Below are positions 1-6,716 of a stretch of 10,608 bases of DNA, one piece after another. The stretch is from NCBI GenBank assembly GCA_947505565.1, contig CANNLB010000027.1, positions 1 to 10,608 on the forward strand, read 5' to 3'. Both the position numbers and the translations under genes were made by a program. How positions within the stretch are numbered: the first letter of the stretch is position 1; every line of letters begins with the position of its first letter. This stretch comes from Acidobacteriota bacterium. Lineage in GTDB: Bacteria; Acidobacteriota; Terriglobia; Bryobacterales; Bryobacteraceae. The notes below the pieces were generated by a model. It was not told the DNA's origin and ran no database searches. It was given only the letters and a program-made list of their open reading frames with translations.

Positions 1-566
1 TCACTCTTTCCTCCACAGCCGATCCAAAGCATCGATTGAAAATGGCCGCGCGCCGCATGAGCAAACGCCTGGGCCATCCGACTCTTGCCCGTCGCCGGCC
101 CGCCCGTGAGGAAGAACACGCCTGGCCGATCAACCAGCGTCGTCCACAAATCCTCGGAAACTACGCCGGTCGCCGGTGCCACGTTCGTCCCCGCCGGCCG
201 CGGCATCAGCTTCACCACCCACCGCTCGATCGCCCGCTGATCCGTCGGCCACCGGAAGAAAGTTCGCCGTTCAAACACTGCCGGATATTCCCGCGCGCCG
301 CAGTGCACGAACGCGATCGGCTGCGGCCCGGCGTAGTCGATCATGCTGCCCCAATACTGCCGACTCGGCTTCGGCGGCATCGCGTCCGGATGCAGCAAAA
401 CCAGGATCCCCGCCGTACCCAAACCCTCCTCCCATGTCTCCGAAACCGGGACATCATCCGAAGCCAACGAGCTGATCTGCAATTGCGAAAACTGTTCGAG
501 CCGAGCGCGGACCACTCTCTCGGCGGCCGAGGCTCCACAGATGCTGAGCACGGGGTGAGAAGACAT
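1..566 (-). CDS. TIR-like/NB-ARC-type STAND NTPase, N-terminal part (runs off the left edge)
   Basis: The minus strand is open without a stop from 566 to the window edge, giving 188 residues of an incomplete protein. Residues about 5-120 alternate beta-like strands (ILVLLHP at 54-60, PIAFVHC at 83-89) with helices and end in an RRTFFRW segment. This resembles the diverged TIR-like domains found at the N-terminus of bacterial NB-ARC proteins. Residues 148-162 form a hydrophobic strand leading into a Walker A loop, GGPATGKS (155-162), so the STAND ATPase starts here; Walker B, the sensors and any repeat domain lie outside. Family knowledge: such proteins are NLR-like signalling switches, often in antiphage defence. 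I do not see a convincing catalytic glutamate of TIR NADases, so enzymatic activity is uncertain. The start at 566 is directly preceded by AGAGG, too close for a normal ribosome site; an in-frame ATG at 593 would add nine residues. Divergent from the next gene. Confidence 0.72.
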   Translation of the reverse strand, partial: MSSHPVLSICGASAAERVVRARLEQFSQLQISSLASDDVPVSETWEEGLGTAGILVLLHPDAMPPKPSRQYWGSMIDYAGPQPIAFVHCGAREYPAVFERRTFFRWPTDQRAIERWVVKLMPRPAGTNVAPATGVVSEDLWTTLVDRPGVFFLTGGPATGKSRMAQAFAHAARGHFQSMLWIGCGGKS

Positions 567-609
567 CCTCTTAGTCTGGCGCAGGAGCGGCATAGCTTAC
601 AATAAGGCA
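567..609. promoter_or_regulatory. Short divergent intergenic region with a possible -10 element
   Basis: These 43 bases separate two divergent starts and must hold at least part of both promoters. TACAATA at 598-604 is a plausible -10 box for the plus-strand gene, but no matching -35 box is visible and it lies only six bases from the ATG. Read on the other strand it is TATTGTA, a weaker -10 candidate for the minus-strand gene. If the minus-strand gene starts at its upstream ATG (593), the region shrinks to 16 bases. Confidence 0.25.
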
Positions 610-1545
610 ATGAACCGCCGTGAACTTTTTGCCCTTCCTTTCGCCGCGATGGCGCAGGCTCCCGCGCGCCGTGTGAAGAAGTTGCAGATCCGCATCCTCT
701 CGACGATGCTCGCCGAAACCGGCATCGGCGAATGGGGGTTCGCCGCCATGGTCGAAGCCGACGGACATCGCATTCTGTTCGACGCCGGCACCCGGCCCGA
801 CACAGTCATCGAGAACGCCAAGGCGTTGAGGGTCGATCTCGCCGTCAACGAAATGCTCCTCAGCCATTTCCACGGTGACCACAACGGCGGACTCCTCACC
901 CTGCGGAAGTCCGTAGCACCTTCCTTAGGAACGTGCTACGTCGGCGAAGGAATCTTCCTCCCCCGCCGCGCCAGCCAGTTCGACGAAAAAGAACGGAACG
1001 ACACGCTCCTCCTGAAGCCCGCCTACGAGGCTTCCGGCGGCAAGTTCGTCTCGGTCGATAAACCCACCGAGATTCACCCCGGCATCTGGCTCACCGGCCC
1101 GGTCCCCCGCAAATACCCGGAACGAAACTGGAGCGGAACCAGCCGCATCGTCACCGCCAAAGGCCAAATCGAAGACACCGTCCCCGAAGATATGTCCCTC
1201 GTCTTTGACACCGAAGCCGGCCTCGTCGTCCTCTCCGGATGCGGCCATTCCGGCATCATCAACACCCTCGAACACGCCCGAAACACGATCCGCCAAGCGC
1301 CCATCCATGCGGCCATTGGCGGCTTCCATCTCTTCGATGCGAGCGACGAAACGCTCGCCTGGACGGCTGGCAAACTGCGCGAATTCGGCCTCGCCAATTT
1401 CGTCGGAGCCCATTGCACCGGCATCGAAGCCGTCTATCAAATCCGCCAGCGAACCGGTCTCGATCGCAAGCATTGCATCGTCGGTGCCGTCGGCGCCGGC
1501 TTCGATCTGGCGACCGGGATCCACCCCGGCCGCCTGGCCCGCTAG
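610..1545 (+). CDS. Metallo-beta-lactamase-fold hydrolase, COG1237-like
   Basis: A 311-residue metallo-beta-lactamase-fold protein. The metal site is visible: HFHGDH at 86-91 (the HxHxDH motif), H213 in GCGHSG (211-215), and conserved late histidines in GGFH (237-240) and HCTG (268-271). The order LSHxHxDHxGG, then GCxHxGI, GGFH and HCTG is typical of COG1237, the family that includes archaeal dihydropterin-6-ylmethyl aminobenzene ribofuranose phosphate synthase-like proteins. Substrates of most bacterial members are unknown, so the name gives fold and metal use rather than reaction. The N-terminus MNRRELFALPFAAMAQAPA has an arginine pair and a short hydrophobic run ending in small residues, which could be a weak Tat or Sec signal; this is not certain. 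Upstream there is only a weak AAGG at 604-607. It ends three bases before the convergent aldolase stop, with no terminator between, and appears to be transcribed alone. Confidence 0.85.
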   Translation: MNRRELFALPFAAMAQAPARRVKKLQIRILSTMLAETGIGEWGFAAMVEADGHRILFDAGTRPDTVIENAKALRVDLAVNEMLLSHFHGDHNGGLLTLRKSVAPSLGTCYVGEGIFLPRRASQFDEKERNDTLLLKPAYEASGGKFVSVDKPTEIHPGIWLTGPVPRKYPERNWSGTSRIVTAKGQIEDTVPEDMSLVFDTEAGLVVLSGCGHSGIINTLEHARNTIRQAPIHAAIGGFHLFDASDETLAWTAGKLREFGLANFVGAHCTGIEAVYQIRQRTGLDRKHCIVGAVGAGFDLATGIHPGRLAR

Positions 1546-1548
1546 CCT

Positions 1549-2367
1549 CTAGGCGGTAAACGCCTCACCCGCCGCTGGCTCCACCGTCCCGCCGCTTTCC
1601 AGCGCCTTCAGCTTCGCCAAATTAGCTTTAATGCCATTCACGCCGTCAAAGTATAGATTGCCGAAATTGATGTAGCGATACCCTTGCCGCCAAGCCTTCG
1701 CGGCGCTCTCGTAACTGCCCAGCGCGATCCCCGCGGTCTTGCCGTACTTGGTCACCCGCGCCGGAAACTCAGCCAAAAACTTCTGCACTTCCGGGTGCTC
1801 AATCTCGCCGATATGGCCAAGCGCGGCGGAAAGATCCATCGGCCCCGCCAGCACCACGTCCACCCCTTCCACCTGCGCAATCGCCTCCACCTGCTCCATC
1901 GCCGAAGGCGACTCCACCTGCACCACGATCAACGTATCGTCGTTGGCATACCGCAGGTAGTCCTTCCATTCGATGTCGTTGTAGAACGTCCACATCGGCG
2001 AAACGCCACGCGTTCCCATGGGCGGATACTTGGCGTACTGCACCGCCAACCGCGCCTGCTCCGCGTTGTCAATCTGCGGAATCATCACCGCCTGCGCCCC
2101 AATGTCGAGCGCCTTCTTCATCAAGCTCGGATCAAGCCCCGCAATGCGGACCATCGGCATCGAGCCCGACTGCCGAATCAACGGCGGTAACAGCTCGATC
2201 GACTCCGAGCCATAGCTCGAATGCTCCGTATCGATCCAGACCCAATCAACGCCCGTCGTCGCGGTCAACTTCGCCGCCAACGGCGTCGGTCCCATCGTGG
2301 CGGAACCCCAAGCGGTCCCACCCGCCGCGAGCAACTTCTTCACTTTATTTTCAAATGGATTAGACAA
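1549..2367 (-). CDS. HpcH/HpaI-family aldolase (class II 2-keto-3-deoxy acid aldolase type)
   Basis: A 272-residue protein of the HpcH/HpaI family, metal-dependent pyruvate-type aldolases that cleave 2-keto-3-deoxy or 4-hydroxy-2-keto acids to pyruvate and an aldehyde. Key positions are in place: the IDTEHS segment with H49, R74 in PMVRIAGLDP, the metal ligand E152 in VQVESPSAM, and D178 in AGPMDLS; these correspond to H45, R70, E149 and D175 of E. coli HpcH. The YPPMGTRGVSP loop (114-124) is also a family hallmark. The start is TTG at 2367, overlapping the end of the upstream gene by 8 bases. I accept it because SNPFENKVKKLLAAG aligns with the family N-terminus and no ATG or GTG fits; a weak GGGA lies upstream. 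The overlap implies translational coupling with the toroid protein. Exact substrate (keto-deoxy-sugar acid, hydroxy-keto acid) cannot be told. Residues after about 258 form a low-complexity tail. Confidence 0.9.
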   Translation of the reverse strand: MSNPFENKVKKLLAAGGTAWGSATMGPTPLAAKLTATTGVDWVWIDTEHSSYGSESIELLPPLIRQSGSMPMVRIAGLDPSLMKKALDIGAQAVMIPQIDNAEQARLAVQYAKYPPMGTRGVSPMWTFYNDIEWKDYLRYANDDTLIVVQVESPSAMEQVEAIAQVEGVDVVLAGPMDLSAALGHIGEIEHPEVQKFLAEFPARVTKYGKTAGIALGSYESAAKAWRQGYRYINFGNLYFDGVNGIKANLAKLKALESGGTVEPAAGEAFTA

Positions 2368-3340
2368 CCGGCACCAGTCCCATAAAAGATTGCAGAGTCA
2401 CGAACTCTGAGGTTACATCAAGTGTCACGCTATCGGCTGCGGCGTTCGCCCCGCCATACACCCCGGTCGCTAACCACGACCCGTCATCATTTTGCAAAGC
2501 GCCCAGCCCGGCCACCACCTGCTCCACTAGCGCCAAGTCTTCGGGCGCCCGCGAAAGCCGATAGGTCCACGCCGCGCCCCAACCGATCTTCCCGCTCTGC
2601 GGCGTCTGGTAGCGGTCCGCCCCGCATTGGGCGCTAGCATGCAAAAACTGCCGCGCCAAGGTAAGCCAACGCGCGTCTCCCGTCGTCCCCGCTAAAGCGC
2701 TCAACAACGCCGCGCTGATACCGTATTGGAAGTACCACTGCCGAGCCTTGTTAGCATCCACTAGGCAGCCGGCGGCGTCCGCCTCCGCATACTCCGTCAC
2801 CAGCCCCTGCCGCCAACTCGTATAGAGCCCACGCGTCAAGTCAGGCTGCGCCTGCCACAAATTCTCCAACCAACCACCCGCCGCCAGCGCCAAGTCCTGC
2901 CGCCCGGCCCACAGGCATGCCAACCCGGCCATGCTCGTCGTCATCATCTCTTCAGTCGTCCGCGCCTCATCCGCAAAAAAGCCACCGGACTCCGCGTTGT
3001 GAAAACCTGCGATAAACCCGCTCAACCGCCGCGCCAAATCAAACCGGCCACTCATCATCGCCGCGCAACAAATCCAGGCATGCGGATAGGTTCGATAGAC
3101 GCCGATCCACGGCACCCCCGTCCCATCCAGATCGTCATCCGGGCGCAAATAGCGGGCTTCCACGTAGTCGAGCACCCGATTAGCCTCAACGACCCGCCCA
3201 TGCGCCAACAACGCCGCCGGCGTCTTGTAATAGGCGCGCAGGTCGTGCCCGCCGCGAAACGATCCGTCAAGCTGCAGTTGGGCAAGCAACCACCCACAGC
3301 CCTTCTCCGCCGACTCCCAAGCTTTCTGATGCAACGTCAT
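2360..3340 (-). CDS. Alpha/alpha-toroid-like protein of unknown function
   Basis: A 326-residue, helix-rich, Trp- and Ala-rich soluble protein without signal peptide or membrane segments. I do not recognise a named family with certainty. Three glycine/aspartate-containing turns follow helices: QLQLDGSFRG (21-30), FHNAESGGFF (113-122) and ALQNDDGSWL (281-290). Such Q-x-DGSW/F turns are typical of alpha/alpha-toroid folds (terpene cyclase or prenyltransferase-like, six-hairpin glycosidase-like). No DxDD protonation motif of squalene-hopene cyclases is present; the acidic run RPDDDLDG (66-73) is the nearest thing. A catalytic role on a sugar-like substrate, such as hydrolysis or epimerisation, is possible but inferred only from fold style and from coupling to the aldolase, whose TTG start lies within its last codons. 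The start is supported by AGGGGG just upstream of the ATG. It is first in its unit and divergent from the six-gene operon, 36 bases away. Confidence 0.75.
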   Translation of the reverse strand: MTLHQKAWESAEKGCGWLLAQLQLDGSFRGGHDLRAYYKTPAALLAHGRVVEANRVLDYVEARYLRPDDDLDGTGVPWIGVYRTYPHAWICCAAMMSGRFDLARRLSGFIAGFHNAESGGFFADEARTTEEMMTTSMAGLACLWAGRQDLALAAGGWLENLWQAQPDLTRGLYTSWRQGLVTEYAEADAAGCLVDANKARQWYFQYGISAALLSALAGTTGDARWLTLARQFLHASAQCGADRYQTPQSGKIGWGAAWTYRLSRAPEDLALVEQVVAGLGALQNDDGSWLATGVYGGANAAADSVTLDVTSEFVTLQSFMGLVPVV

Positions 3341-3376
3341 TGCCCCCTAGGCCAAAGTGCTATTGTACGAATTCCG
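3341..3376. promoter_or_regulatory. 36-base divergent intergenic region between the two catabolic units
   Basis: All upstream control for both the minus-strand pair and the plus-strand operon must lie in or around these 36 bases, so promoter elements probably extend into the coding regions. TATTGTA at 3361-3367 reads TACAATA on the minus strand, a reasonable -10 box 21 bases before the minus-strand ATG; on the plus strand TATTGT is a weaker candidate. No convincing -35 box matches either. A G-rich AGGGGG on the minus strand (about 3344-3349) serves as a ribosome site for the minus-strand gene. No clear operator palindrome is seen apart from the short CCTAGG. Confidence 0.3.
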
Positions 3377-4294
3377 ATGCTGCCGAGCGCCCCCGGTCTC
3401 CACAGAGTTCGCACGGGAATCTCCCTGCCGACCATCCTTGTCCGCGGATCCTCCCCCGGTCCCACCCTGCTTGTCTCCGCTGGCGTCCACGGCGACGAGT
3501 ACGAAGGCGTCCGCGCCATCTTCGAAACCTGCGAAGCGCTCGACCCCGCCTCTCTCCGCGGCGCCTTACTCGCCGTGCCCATCGTCAACTACCCCGCCCA
3601 TCGCGCCATCAGCCGCACGCATCCCGCCGACGGCGGTAACCTCGCCCGCTCCTTCCCCGGCCGCCCGGACGGCTCGCCCTCCGAACGCCTCGCCTGGGCC
3701 TTTGACCAATCCTTCCTCGCCCTCGCCGATTTCTACCTCGACCTCCACAGCGGCGGCGTCCGCTTCTCCATGCCTTCCATGGTCGGCTTCGAAGCCGCCG
3801 ACCCCCGCGGCCACGCCGCCGCCGAAGCCTTCGGCGCCCCCGTCATTTGGGGCCACCCCGTCATCGAACCCGGCCGCACCATCTCCGCCGCCCGAGCCCG
3901 CGGCATCCCCTTTCTCTACACCGAAGCCCGCGGTGCCGGACGCATCCATCCCGACGACCTGCTCATGATGCGACGCGGCATCACCAACCTGCTCCGTCAT
4001 CTCCACATGCTCCCGGGCGAACCCGAAATCCCCACGCCACCCCTGCGCCTGCAAGGTATCGGCAATACCGACGAAGGCGTCGTCGCCACCGCGGAAGGCT
4101 TCTGGATGCCCACCGTCTCACTTCTTGAACATGTTCAACTCGGCCAGCCGCTCGGCCACATCGTCGACGATCTCGGCCTCATCCTCGCCACCCCCCAAGC
4201 CCCCGCCGACGGCCTTGTCGCCCTCCGTCGAGAGCTCCCCCCGGTCTCCCTCGGCGACACCCTGATCCTCCTCGCGGCCGAAGTGAAAAGCTAA
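3377..4294 (+). CDS. AstE/AspA-family zinc amide hydrolase (M14-like deacylase)
   Basis: A 305-residue member of the succinylglutamate desuccinylase/aspartoacylase family, zinc enzymes that remove an acyl group from an N-acyl amino acid. The site is complete: HGDE at 38-41 (H38 and E41 bind zinc), third ligand H124 in YLDLHSGG, the N-x-x-R substrate pair N88/R91 in NLARSFPG, and a probable catalytic E183 in LYTEARG. The C-terminal 75 residues look like the usual beta-rich domain that closes the active site. The open frame extends upstream to 2999, but that part is antisense to the toroid gene; the first ATG after it, at 3377, begins directly before the family's conserved start, so I chose it. 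First gene of a six-gene operon; the next gene starts 5 bases after its stop. Related enzymes include the ectoine-pathway deacetylase DoeB/EutE, but other ectoine genes are absent, so the acyl substrate is unknown. Confidence 0.9.
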   Translation: MLPSAPGLHRVRTGISLPTILVRGSSPGPTLLVSAGVHGDEYEGVRAIFETCEALDPASLRGALLAVPIVNYPAHRAISRTHPADGGNLARSFPGRPDGSPSERLAWAFDQSFLALADFYLDLHSGGVRFSMPSMVGFEAADPRGHAAAEAFGAPVIWGHPVIEPGRTISAARARGIPFLYTEARGAGRIHPDDLLMMRRGITNLLRHLHMLPGEPEIPTPPLRLQGIGNTDEGVVATAEGFWMPTVSLLEHVQLGQPLGHIVDDLGLILATPQAPADGLVALRRELPPVSLGDTLILLAAEVKS

Positions 4295-4299
4295 AACCC

Positions 4300-5049
4300 A
4301 TGCGCATATCGGACTCCATTTACGTCGTCGGCAGCGGCCAGTTCGGCCTCAGCAGCCGCTACGACTGCCATCTCTATGCGCTCCGCGCACCCCACGGAAT
4401 CGTCCTCTTCGACGCCGGCAGCGGCTTGAAACACGACCGCGTCCTCGCCCATCTTCACGCCGAGTTCGACGATCTCTCCCGCGGCGCGATCATCATCACC
4501 CACGCACACCCCGACCACATCTGCGGCACCGCCGCTCTCGCCGCCGCCTTGCACTGGCCTGTCTACACCTCCGCCCAGGCCCGCGCCATCATCGAGACCG
4601 GCGACGAAGACGCCTGCGGCCTCACCGCCACCCGCGCCATGGGCGGCTACCCGGCCGATCTGCGCCTGCCCCCTTGCCCCGTGGCCGCCACCTACCCCAG
4701 CGACGAGCCCATCGACATCTGCGGCCTCTCCGTCACCCCCATCCCCGTCCGTGGCCACTCGCCCGACAGCTACGTTTTCCTCTGCAATCTCGACGGCCTG
4801 CGGACCCTATTCTCCGCCGACGTCGTCTTCTACGGAGGCGTTCTCGGCCTCATCAATGTCGACGGCTCCGATCTCGCCGGTTACCGCGCCGACCTTCCCA
4901 AACTCGCCGACCTCGGCGTCGAAGCGCTCCTCCCCGCCCACGGCATGTTCACGCTACGCTTTGGCCAGCGTCACATCGATACCGCCATCGCCCAACTTAA
5001 AAAAGGCTTTGTCCCCCGTATGGTCGGCCAAGGAGACCTCATCCTATGA
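4300..5049 (+). CDS. Metallo-beta-lactamase-fold hydrolase (glyoxalase II-like)
   Basis: A 249-residue cytosolic metallo-beta-lactamase-fold enzyme with a complete two-metal site: HAHPDH at 68-73 (HxHxDH), H153 in VRGHSPDS, D174 in FSADVV and H214 in LLPAHG. This spacing matches glyoxalase II-like hydrolases, which cleave thioesters, esters or lactones with a metal-bound hydroxide. The loop between about 95 and 130 is cysteine- and proline-containing and probably shapes the substrate pocket. It is not closely similar to the other metallo-beta-lactamase-fold gene at 610: it lacks the GCGHSG, GGFH and HCTG motifs and any signal-like start. Second gene in the operon; no Shine-Dalgarno is seen before the ATG, which lies 5 bases after the previous stop, so translation may rely on coupling. 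Its stop overlaps the next start (ATGA). Likely role in the pathway: opening of a lactone, ester or CoA thioester; this is inference. Confidence 0.88.
   Translation: MRISDSIYVVGSGQFGLSSRYDCHLYALRAPHGIVLFDAGSGLKHDRVLAHLHAEFDDLSRGAIIITHAHPDHICGTAALAAALHWPVYTSAQARAIIETGDEDACGLTATRAMGGYPADLRLPPCPVAATYPSDEPIDICGLSVTPIPVRGHSPDSYVFLCNLDGLRTLFSADVVFYGGVLGLINVDGSDLAGYRADLPKLADLGVEALLPAHGMFTLRFGQRHIDTAIAQLKKGFVPRMVGQGDLIL
5030..5035 (+). promoter_or_regulatory. Ribosome binding site for the PLP enzyme
   Basis: AAGGAG lies ten bases before the ATG at 5046, inside the end of the preceding gene. It is the clearest Shine-Dalgarno in the operon and supports the ATG that overlaps the upstream stop codon. 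Confidence 0.6.
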
Positions 5050-6038
5050 TCAGCCTAGGCGAAGGAAATACCCCGCTCGTGCCCAGCGCCCGCATCGCGC
5101 CGGCCTTCTCCTTCAAACTCGAATTCACGAACCCCACCGGCTCCTACAAGGATCGGTTCATCCAACGCGAACTCGCCCACCTGCGCACGCGACCACCGTT
5201 TGTACTGGCCACCTCCTCCGGCAACACCGGCGCCTCGCTCGCCGCCTACGCCGCCCGCGCCGCCCTCCGCTGCTTCATCTGCGCCCATCCCGAAGCCCCC
5301 GCCGGCAAGCTCATGCAGATGCGCGCTCACGGCTCGACCGTCCTCCGCATCCCCGGCTTCTCCGTCGATGCCGCCATCACAGCCTCGGTCTTCGCCGAAC
5401 TCGAACACTGGCAGCAGCAGTATGAAGTACCGCTGATCGTCTCGGCTTTTCGCTATTGCCCCGTCGGTATGCGGGGCGTCGAAGCCATCGCCGACGAACT
5501 CGCCGATGCCGCGCCGCAGCATGTGTTCGTCCCCGTCGGCGGCGGCGGTCTCTATGTCGCCGTCGCCCGTGGCTTCGCCCGCCTCGGCCTGCCTACCAAG
5601 GTCCACGCCGTCCAACCCGCGGGCTGCCCCACCGTCGTCGCCGCCTGGCAACAAGGCCTGGCGAAAGCGACCCCCGTCTCCAGCCAAACCCGCATCAGCG
5701 GCCTCTCCGTCCCCTCGGATATCGACGCCACCCTCGCCCTCGAACATCTCCGCTCGAACGGCGGCCTCGGCCTCGCCGTCACCGATGAAGAGGTCTGGGC
5801 CGCGCAGGATCGCCTCCTCCGCGAAGAAGGCATCTTCGCCGAACCGGCCGGTGCCGCGGCCCTCGCCGGCTGGCTCTCGGCCACCGCCCAGGGCCTCATC
5901 GACCCCGCCGCTGCCGCCGTTTGCCTCGTCACCGGCCATGGCGCAAAGGACGCCGCCTCCCTCGAGGCCGCCGCCGCCCGCACCCCCTCGCCGCTCGTCG
6001 CCGCGTCCGACCTAGGAGCCTACTTCGACCATGCTTGA
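5046..6038 (+). CDS. Threonine synthase-like PLP-dependent enzyme (fold type II)
   Basis: A 330-residue PLP enzyme of the tryptophan synthase-beta fold. The Schiff-base lysine is K35 in FTNPTGSYKDRF, the substrate loop SSGNT is at 57-61, and the glycine-rich phosphate loop VGGGGL is at 164-169. The EGIFAEPAGAAALAG segment (261-275) and VTGHGAKD (295-302) are strongly threonine synthase-like. Classical threonine synthase converts O-phosphohomoserine to threonine, but no other threonine biosynthesis gene is nearby and the protein sits among catabolic genes next to a RidA. I therefore infer a paralogue that eliminates or deaminates a hydroxy amino acid or similar compound through an enamine intermediate. 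It starts at ATG 5046, overlapping the upstream stop by 4 bases, with a good Shine-Dalgarno, and overlaps the next gene by 8 bases. Threonine dehydratase or EutB-like activity are alternatives. Confidence 0.88.
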   Translation: MISLGEGNTPLVPSARIAPAFSFKLEFTNPTGSYKDRFIQRELAHLRTRPPFVLATSSGNTGASLAAYAARAALRCFICAHPEAPAGKLMQMRAHGSTVLRIPGFSVDAAITASVFAELEHWQQQYEVPLIVSAFRYCPVGMRGVEAIADELADAAPQHVFVPVGGGGLYVAVARGFARLGLPTKVHAVQPAGCPTVVAAWQQGLAKATPVSSQTRISGLSVPSDIDATLALEHLRSNGGLGLAVTDEEVWAAQDRLLREEGIFAEPAGAAALAGWLSATAQGLIDPAAAAVCLVTGHGAKDAASLEAAAARTPSPLVAASDLGAYFDHA

Positions 6039-6711
6039 AAATCGCGTCTACATCGTCACCGGCGGAGCTACCGGCATCGGAGCCGGCATCGCGGCCGTCC
6101 TCCGCGGCTACGGAGCCCAAGTCGAAATCTTCCAGCCGGAAACCTGCGACGTCCGCGACCCCGTCCAGGTTGACCTCGAAACCGCCAAGGTCCTCGACCG
6201 TTGCGGCCGCCTCGATGGCCTCGTCAACAACGCCGGCCTCACCGGCCCCATTGCACTCGCCCCGTTCCTCACCGTCGACCCCGCCAAAATAGAGGACATC
6301 CTCGCCACGAATCTGAAGGGTCCCATCTACTGCTCGCAGTCCTTCGCCCGCCGCGCCGTCGAACGCGGCCAACCCGGCGCCATCGTTCATATCGCCAGTG
6401 TCGGGGCCTTCGCCGCCCAGGAAAACGCCAGCATCTACTGCGCCTCGAAAGCCGCCCTAGTCGCACTGACGCAAGCGATGGCCCTCGAACTCGCCCACCA
6501 CCAGATCCGCGTCAACGCCGTCGCCCCCGGCGATATTCTAACGCCCGCGAACGCGCAGATCGCCCCCTGCCGCTACCCTCGGTCAACCCCTGCGGGACGC
6601 CGAGGCACCCCACGGGAGATCGGCGAAGCCGTCGCGTTCCTGCTCAGCGACAACTCGTCTTTCACCACCGGCGCCACCCTCACCGTCGACGGCGGTCTGC
6701 TCACTTACTAA
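6031..6711 (+). CDS. Short-chain dehydrogenase/reductase (SDR), shortened form
   Basis: A 226-residue classical SDR. Visible motifs: TGGATGIG (10-17) for dinucleotide binding, NNAG (66-69), N94, S123 in IASVGA, and the catalytic pair Y136 and K140 in YCASK; a PG pair (166-167) follows the usual VNAVAP segment. It is about 25 residues shorter than the normal 245-255. Most of the loss lies between the second strand (VEIFQPETCDV, 31-41) and the third, which removes the helix normally following the cofactor-specificity acid; the substrate lid after position 170 is also compact. The frame is intact and the ending, GATLTVDGGLLTY, is typical, so this looks like a genuine short subfamily rather than decay. 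NAD(H) versus NADP(H) preference cannot be read. Fourth gene in the operon, overlapping the previous gene by 8 bases with AGGAG at 6014-6018. Likely role: oxidation of a hydroxyl or reduction of a keto intermediate. Confidence 0.9.
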   Translation: MLENRVYIVTGGATGIGAGIAAVLRGYGAQVEIFQPETCDVRDPVQVDLETAKVLDRCGRLDGLVNNAGLTGPIALAPFLTVDPAKIEDILATNLKGPIYCSQSFARRAVERGQPGAIVHIASVGAFAAQENASIYCASKAALVALTQAMALELAHHQIRVNAVAPGDILTPANAQIAPCRYPRSTPAGRRGTPREIGEAVAFLLSDNSSFTTGATLTVDGGLLTY

Positions 6712-6716
6712 CTCCC

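Noticed and set aside
36..605. 189-codon plus-strand open frame at the left end
   Set aside because: Arg/His/Pro-rich composition; it is opposite the TIR-like/P-loop gene, which has recognisable domains.
925..1524. 199-codon minus-strand open frame inside the first metallo-beta-lactamase-fold gene
   Set aside because: Asp/Gly/Ala-rich antisense shadow with no recognisable motif.
2999..3376. Upstream extension of the deacylase open frame by 126 codons
   Set aside because: It is antisense to the toroid gene, is Arg/Pro-rich, and the family homology begins at the ATG at 3377.
5055..5939. 294-codon minus-strand open frame antisense to the PLP enzyme
   Set aside because: Gly/Glu/Asp-rich low-complexity translation typical of an antisense frame in GC-rich DNA; the plus strand has conserved catalytic motifs.
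6201..6716. Upstream extension of the RidA frame
   Set aside because: It is an Arg/Pro-rich shadow of the SDR gene; a normal-length RidA starts at 6717.
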